Part shown: one piece after another, positions 9,476-13,707 of the stretch
Layout of the letters: the number at the start of each line of letters is the position of its first letter
Position numbering within the stretch: the first letter of the stretch is position 1
The notes under the pieces: model-generated
What the model was told of the DNA's origin: nothing
The model's input: the letters and a program-made list of their open reading frames with translations, nothing else
The model's database searches: none
Assembly (NCBI GenBank): GCA_028565635.1
Contig: JAOXYB010036640.1
Location: 1-13,707 of the forward strand
Length of the DNA: 13,707 bases
Direction: 5' to 3'
Origin: Phoronis ovalis
Taxonomy: Eukaryota > Phoronida > Phoronidae
Position numbers and translations under genes: made by a program

Positions 9476-10050
9476 CCAAATAAATAAAAGGAACCATTCA
9501 GTTTCTTTTTCCTTATTCAATTTTGATGTGAATAAGGAAATATTTCCTTTTTCTTTGTTCAATTTTCACATGAATAAGAAAAAGGGAATTATTTCTTTGT
9601 TCCTTGTTTGATTTCTATTCAAATAAGGATAAAGGAAACATTTCCTGTTTCTTTATTCAATTTTGATTAGACTAAGGAACAAGGAAATGTTTCTTTTTTC
9701 CTTATTCAAATCTGAACTGGAAAAGCAATCATTTCCTTTTTCCTTATTTGCATCAAAATCAAAAAAAGGAACTTTTTCCATTTTCCTTATTTATATCAAA
9801 ATCGAATAATGAAAAAGGAAATTATTACTCTTTATTCAACTCGAAATTCGGGTTCTCAAAACTACGGTTTTTTGTTTCTTGAAATTCTCAAGGAAAAAGG
9901 AACCATTACCATTTTCCTTATTTCAGTGTTGGTTTTGTGAAAAAGAAAAAAGGAGCTATTTCCTGTTTCCTTACTCGATTTTGATTCTTTTTCCTTATTC
10001 AACCCAAAATCTAATACGAAAAAAACTCCCTTTTCCTTATTCAATCCAAC
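9476..10050. repeat. degenerate minisatellite, about 42-49 bp period
   Basis: Copies of CCTTATTCAA or a one- or two-base variant recur at 9511, 9553, 9602, 9651, 9700, 9742, 9785, 9830, 9916, 9969, 9993 and 10035. Most intervals are 42-49 bp; 86 bp probably spans two units, and 53 and 24 are irregular. Between them lie the inverted words AATAAGGAAA and AAGGAAA...TTTCC, so each unit is itself roughly palindromic. The two overlapping open frames here, one on each strand, are products of the repeat and not genes. It lies just upstream of CACHD1-like exon 1. Confidence 0.85.
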
Positions 10051-11429
10051 ATGGGTGGGATGAAAGAGAAATACAGCATTTCCTCAGCTCCAGGATTTAG
10101 CTCATTGCTTAAACTCAGAGCCTTTCTTTTTGTGTCATCTAAAATTGTCTAGATGTAAAATTAAAGTTACACCTATTAGTACACGTGTATATTTACATAT
10201 TCCAGCGAAATTAAATTTAGTTAATTTTATTTGTTATCTTATAGTGAGTTCATTCTTGCACGTCTTTCCATATGTTTGTATAGCAGATTTTCACCCGCTT
10301 CTTGAATGTTAATAATTGGCATGGTTGTGTATGTTAGTTGCTCCACAAACTCATATCCTTCTAGATAAATATCTTATTTAACGTATTTTATGAATTTCAG
10401 TGCAGATTCATACAAATGACCTTGGAGCTATAGTCTATATTTCACTTTCTGCTTCAGTATTAAGGATAACTGTCTAGCGGTCAGTAACCAAAGTATTGAA
10501 CTTTATTCTGTAATTTAGTATATCAGTTCATTTTTGATACAATGTAATTTTTCAAGCAAGAGTTTTTAAAAATTTGACAAATTTTTCAAACAGAAGAAAT
10601 TACAAAAAATATTTTATCAGCAATAAATAGAGTTAATCCCATTTTTTCGTTATTTTGCTTAATCAGTTTCTAATATACACATATATATTATCATGAAGAC
10701 AATTAATAAACTGTTATTCCGATATATATATACATGTATAACAATTTGTATGTGCGGTAAATTAAATTGGACATGAGAATTTCTGATGCAACACCTTTGT
10801 AAACAATAGTGTTATCAGCTACAAGTCATGTGACTGAATATTAGACAAAGATCAAATATATTTGATCCTTTATTAATGAAGTCTAGATTTTCAGCATGTT
10901 TTACCTCGATCATTCTAACTGAGACAAAAAGTTTGGTTCCTATATCTCTCATTATTCATCTTTTTTGCTCTGGAGCAAAGAAATTAGAAGTAGAGCATTG
11001 GAAGAAATTGGGAGCATACCAAACTTCTGATTTTAATTAGATTGATTATGTCTAATATTTCACTTTAAATATTAGTTCGCTAGTGTGTGCATAAAACATC
11101 GGGGGGTGGCAGGCAATATGAAAATAGGTGCCCAAGCACCAACACAGCATTTCAAAACAAGCTTAACATTGTTACTTTTGACATATTGCGCAAATTTTTT
11201 TTTTAATATTTGCACTCAACCGTAGAGAAATTTTAACGATGACCCTAACAAAGTGTTAAATCTACAAAAACCCACCTATTTTCGTGATCTTAGACAAAAA
11301 ACAGACCCTAAGAGTGTTACCGTAGGACGCCCAGTATCCGAAACCTAGCGTCCGGTTTGAAAATGTGAGTCCCGGACACTGTGTAATGGGCAGACTCGCA
11401 TTTTCAGTACAGCTATGACAAAAATTAGT
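10051..11429. other. gene-free A+T-rich stretch between minisatellite and palindrome array
   Basis: No convincing exon on either strand: each minus-strand GTRAG-like donor was checked for an adjoining open block without success. It contains an 18-bp perfect palindrome at 10850-10867 (halves GATCAAATA and TATTTGATC), an imperfect GGTGC...GCACC hairpin near 11128, and degenerate relatives of the palindrome array from about 11345 (GTCCCGGAC at 11369-11377). Confidence 0.65.
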
Positions 11430-11547
11430 GTCCTAGGACACTGTATCTAGAGTCCTAGGACCCTCCATCAGTGTCCTAGAACTGTGGATGTAGAGTCCTA
11501 GGACAATCGTTTAACGACCTAGGACCCTACATGCACAATCCTGGGAC
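11430..11547. repeat. array of CCTAGG-centred palindromes, 21-22 bp period
   Basis: GTCCTAGGAC or a close variant begins at 11430, 11452, 11473, 11495, 11516 and 11538, giving intervals of 22, 21, 22, 21 and 22 bases. Copies 1, 2 and 4 are perfect 10-bp palindromes, copy 3 is truncated to GTCCTAGAAC, copy 5 is GACCTAGGAC and copy 6 is ATCCTGGGAC. The spacers are variable but share short words such as ATCTAGA, ATGTAGA and CTCCATCA. It is locally far richer in G+C than its surroundings. Confidence 0.85.
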
Positions 11548-12411
11548 TTGCTATATGCATATTGTGTATATGTACAAAGCGTCTCATATATGTTTCAGTT
11601 ATTAATACACTAAAATTTCCGACTGATTTGCAACAACCCGCCATAGGCTAGCAGTAACAGCAGGTAACAGGTAAGCAAGTATTGAGCTCGTGTTACATCC
11701 ACAGGTATCATGATATTCTCTACTGTATTTGTACATTATTATTTCATTTCACTTACATTTCACTTGTCTTTTATTTTTATTTAATTATTCCTTTATTTAC
11801 TTACTTACTTACTTACTTACTTGGGAATAACTTGTATTTAATTCATGAAGATTGAAATTTTTATGTACATTTTTGCCTTTTTATGTATTTTGTTCCCAAC
11901 TTTGTTTATTACAGTAATAAAATTATTTTATGTCACAAAAACAAAGTCGTATATTCAATTTAAAGGCGCCCTTAGGCACATGTTTATTAATATAAAGAAT
12001 AGAGTTTAACAATACAAATTATAATGAGTTTGACTAGTTATTTCAGGGCACCAACTAAATTTCTCCAGAAATTACCAGAAGATAAAACTATATGTCTATA
12101 TCTTAGGCTAACGAACTACTAGGAATAGGTGACGGTGGGGAGGAGGGCGGATGACTTTAATTAATCGAATAAATTGAGAACCTTCTGTGAGTGCGGTGGT
12201 GAAAAGGGAGTGAAGCCTGTTCAGGCTATAGAGGGTTATATATGGAGGTTGTGACCTTTGAACTGGGTCCTAATTGGTTATTATGTATGAGAGTTCGTAT
12301 GCCTAGGATATAAACCCTGCCTTGATTTTGTGACATAAAATTGGTTACTTTAGGAGTTCTTAATCTGCCTATATACACAATGGAAAATTTATTTATTTTA
12401 TATATTTACAG
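11548..12411. other. stretch upstream of the integrase-like locus, no gene recognised
   Basis: Apart from the (TTAC)n tract I see no coding block. The upstream part expected of a full integrase (an HHCC zinc finger with a following 'P.W' linker) was looked for and not found. The part from about 12110 to 12320 is less A+T-rich and contains AGCCTGTTCAGGCT, an inverted repeat with a 2-base loop; it may be a decayed repeat. The end, TATATTTACAG, is the acceptor for the first integrase block. Confidence 0.65.
11797..11822 (+). repeat. (TTAC)n microsatellite
   Basis: Six perfect TTAC units followed by TT. Each unit resembles a minus-strand splice donor (GTAA), which is coincidental. Confidence 0.95.
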
Positions 12412-12571
12412 CTCGGCGTAGACCTGATTTCCGTGCTCCCTTCAAAGCAGGGCAACAAATATATCTGTACTGTAACTTGCTATTTCACCAAATATAATTC
12501 TGCAAAAGCAATATAACAAACAAGTGTGTGCATGTTGAAGTTGCAAAATACCTATTTGAGCTTATGATGGT
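12412..12571 (+). pseudogene. integrase-like block 1: first catalytic Asp
   Basis: The acceptor is TATATTTACAG and the donor GTAAGT. From the first base the frame reads LGVDLISVLPSKQGNKYI and then TVTCYFTKY, a standard integrase opening with the catalytic Asp codon at 12421-12423. That frame stops at TAA 12514-12516. The later part is integrase-like in a different frame (VAKYLFELM, before the donor), so a net indel equivalent to one base lost or two gained lies between about 12500 and 12535. The conserved Asp that often sits in 'TVTDYFTK' is Cys here. Confidence 0.85.
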
Positions 12572-12861
12572 GTAAGTAGACCTTTTGCTTTAGCAATCCA
12601 GTTAAAGAAGAAATTATAATTTAATTTATGTGTATCACATATATGTCAAGGACCAAAACAACAGTTGGCATTTTCCAATAGCTTTCATTGTCAATTGCAT
12701 GAATTACTAGTATTGTTCAGTGTAGTACAATTATACTTGTCAAAAACAAATTTATTTAGTGAACGATTAAATTTTTGATTTCTTTCCAACAATGCTTATG
12801 TACTCAACAATAATTTATGAATAACAGACATTATTATTCATTATTTAAATTTTATATTTAG
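12572..12861 (+). other. intron 1 of integrase-like locus (290 bp)
   Basis: Begins GTAAGT and ends TTTATATTTAG. It is A+T-rich and interrupts the protein between the LFELM helix and the FPKII strand, in phase 2. No other feature is seen. Confidence 0.8.
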
Positions 12862-13003
12862 TTTTAAATTCCCAAAGATAATAATATCAGATCAGGGACG
12901 CGAATTTTGCAAAGTACTGGACAGGTAGACAAATTACTTGAAAATACTGGAACTGAGCACAGGGTGACGTCTGCCTACCACCCACAGGCAAACGGGATGA
13001 CAG
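12862..13003 (+). pseudogene. integrase-like block 2: second catalytic Asp
   Basis: The frame FKFPKIIISDQGREFCK carries the second catalytic Asp at 12890-12892 and stops at TAG 12926-12928. A second frame then carries VDKLLENTGTEHR and VTSAYHPQANGMT up to the donor CAG|GTATAT. The switch lies near 12911-12925; compared with the usual 35-residue spacing to the catalytic Glu there appear to be 5 or 2 extra bases, or 1 missing. The block ends with the first base (G) of a codon. Confidence 0.88.
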
Positions 13004-13295
13004 GTATATATGCACACATATACATGACTTTTGTATAAAAATGTCATAAACAAATTAATTCGTCATTTTCTTGCTAATTTCCCTTCAATTTTAGTTGTGT
13101 ATTTCAAGTGTACAAATGAGAAAAAAGGGAAGCTAGTTCTTGTGTGGACACACAAAACGATGCTAATGGTCACCTACACATGGATAATACTGAAAAAAAA
13201 CAAGTACCCCTATATGTATAAAAATATTGAATTGCACAACATTGCATGTTCATTTAGATTTAGCAGTAACTGGTTGTTTTACATGTACTTTTCAG
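13004..13295 (+). other. intron 2 of integrase-like locus (292 bp), splits catalytic Glu codon
   Basis: Begins GTATAT and ends ACTTTTCAG. It is phase 1: G at 13003 joins AA at 13296-13297 to give GAA, the position of the catalytic Glu. An open frame runs through most of it from 13031 into the next block (to 13366), but that part has no integrase or other known motif, so I take it as chance read-through. Confidence 0.82.
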
Positions 13296-13459
13296 AACGT
13301 TGGAACCAAACTATTGAAAACATGTTGGCAAAATTAAGCCACTGCACCTCCCAAAGAAAAATCTGACTGGGAAACACTGCTACCCGCAATTGTATTTTTT
13401 TACAATACTTCTATCCACTCAACGACGAAATATACTCATTATTTTCTAATGTTCGGAGC
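13296..13459 (+). pseudogene. integrase-like block 3: after the catalytic Glu
   Basis: The entry frame reads RWNQTIENMLAKLSH, the helix after the catalytic Glu, and stops at TGA 13364-13366. From about 13344 another frame carries the family's continuation (DWETLLPAIVFFYNT, then YFLMFG). This implies one extra base close to 13340-13344. The block ends with GC before the donor GTAAGT. Confidence 0.87.
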
Positions 13460-13659
13460 GTAAGTGTTTCGTTTAAAGCGATGAAGATATTTGTGCTACT
13501 GTACACTAGCTGGTACTGTTTCCAAACTAGCCGTTTTCTTTGTGCATTAATATTTCAACGTTGGCAATTAATAAAGAATTAAAGCATCATTACGTTCGAT
13601 AATATAAAAATAAAAATGCATACTTAAAGTATTGAACTTGCAATTTTATTTGATTACAG
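13460..13659 (+). other. intron 3 of integrase-like locus (200 bp)
   Basis: Begins GTAAGT and ends TTTGATTACAG, phase 2. A+T-rich; nothing else is seen in it. Confidence 0.82.
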
Positions 13660-13707
13660 GGAAGCTACATTGTCAGCTGAACTAAACAGCCTCGAGGATC
13701 CTGTTCC
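13660..13707 (+). pseudogene. integrase-like block 4, cut by window edge
   Basis: After the acceptor the frame reads EATLSAELNSLEDPV to the window end. In the family the 'MFG.EA.LP' segment directly follows the FLMFG motif, which is what the previous block ends with, so the intron position and phase are supported. No frame break is visible in these 48 bases. Confidence 0.75.

Larger units (their letters stand above)
12412..13707 (+). pseudogene. intron-bearing Ty3/gypsy- or Ginger-type integrase core, frame-broken, runs off window
   Basis: Retroviral-type integrases and related transposases join element DNA to host DNA with an RNase H-fold DD35E core. Four blocks, 12412-12571, 12862-13003, 13296-13459 and 13660-13707, carry the core in order: VDLI with the first Asp, GNKYI and YFTKY; SDQGREF with the second Asp and SAYHPQANG; WNQTIENML; and FLMFG. 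They are separated by three GT-AG introns whose removal places the motifs at the spacing usual for the family. Each of the first three blocks has one frame break, so no intact product is predicted. No LTR, protease, reverse transcriptase or zinc finger was recognised. It could be a decayed host gene derived from an element, a Ginger-like DNA transposon, or an element copy whose gene has introns; the sequence seen does not decide. Confidence 0.82.

Noticed and set aside
9862-10100. Overlapping open frames on both strands
   Set aside because: They consist of the minisatellite unit translated, with Lys/Glu/Phe/Pro-rich low-complexity products and no start, splice or domain evidence.
10040-10131. 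Minus-strand open block of about 30 codons after a TTTTAG acceptor
   Set aside because: It was considered as the missing upstream CACHD1-like exon. It ends in a stop, has no good donor, and its peptide (ALSLSNELNPGAEEMLYF) matches nothing I recognise in the family.
13031-13366. 111-codon plus-strand open frame
   Set aside because: Its first 88 codons lie in the intron at 13004-13295 and show no motif; only the last part is integrase. The usual integrase sequence resumes exactly at the TTTTCAG acceptor, so the upstream part is read-through.
13692-13702. CTCGAGGATCC resembling adjacent cloning sites (XhoI/BamHI), a sign of vector
   Set aside because: The bases lie in frame in the integrase-like block as Leu-Glu-Asp-Pro, common in that segment of the family, so no vector is needed to explain them.
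12420-13707. Complete LTR retrotransposon
   Set aside because: No long terminal repeats, primer-binding site, protease or reverse transcriptase motifs were seen, and the coding blocks are separated by introns.

Overview
This is a eukaryotic, almost certainly metazoan, genomic window. It is strongly A+T-rich, has no bacterial-style operons, and its only convincing coding material is short exons bounded by GT-AG introns. The species cannot be fixed from the sequence; the diverged animal-type genes and introns of about 0.2-3 kb suit an A+T-rich invertebrate, possibly an early-branching one.

Minus strand, 9321 down to 1131: eight consecutive exons of a CACHD1-like gene (VWFA and Cache domain-containing protein 1, related to the alpha2/delta calcium-channel subunits). 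All eight are phase-compatible and give about 371 uninterrupted residues, covering the first Cache domain, a linker, and most of a second Cache-like module. The gene is partial at both ends. The von Willebrand A part expected upstream is not seen between 9322 and 13707, and the C-terminal part (rest of the second Cache region, Cys-rich segment, membrane helix) lies beyond position 1.

Plus strand, 12412 to the right edge: a Ty3/gypsy-type (or Ginger-type) integrase catalytic core. It is cut into four blocks by three GT-AG introns of 290, 292 and 200 bp. The splice sites look intact, but each of the first three blocks carries one frame break, so it reads as a decayed, intron-bearing integrase gene. 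One intron splits the codon of the catalytic glutamate. If the upstream CACHD1-like exons lie beyond 13707, this locus is nested antisense in one of that gene's introns.

Between the two loci (9322-12411) is repeat-rich, gene-poor DNA: a degenerate 42-49 bp minisatellite (9476-10050), an array of CCTAGG-centred palindromes with a 21-22 bp period (11430-11547) and a (TTAC)n microsatellite. Within the CACHD1-like introns there is a 48-bp near-perfect palindrome with octamer motifs at both ends, a tandemly duplicated CCAAT-containing block and a diverged pair of interspersed repeats. No rRNA, tRNA, CRISPR or convincing promoter was found. Family assignments come from motif recognition and recall of the families, not from a database search.
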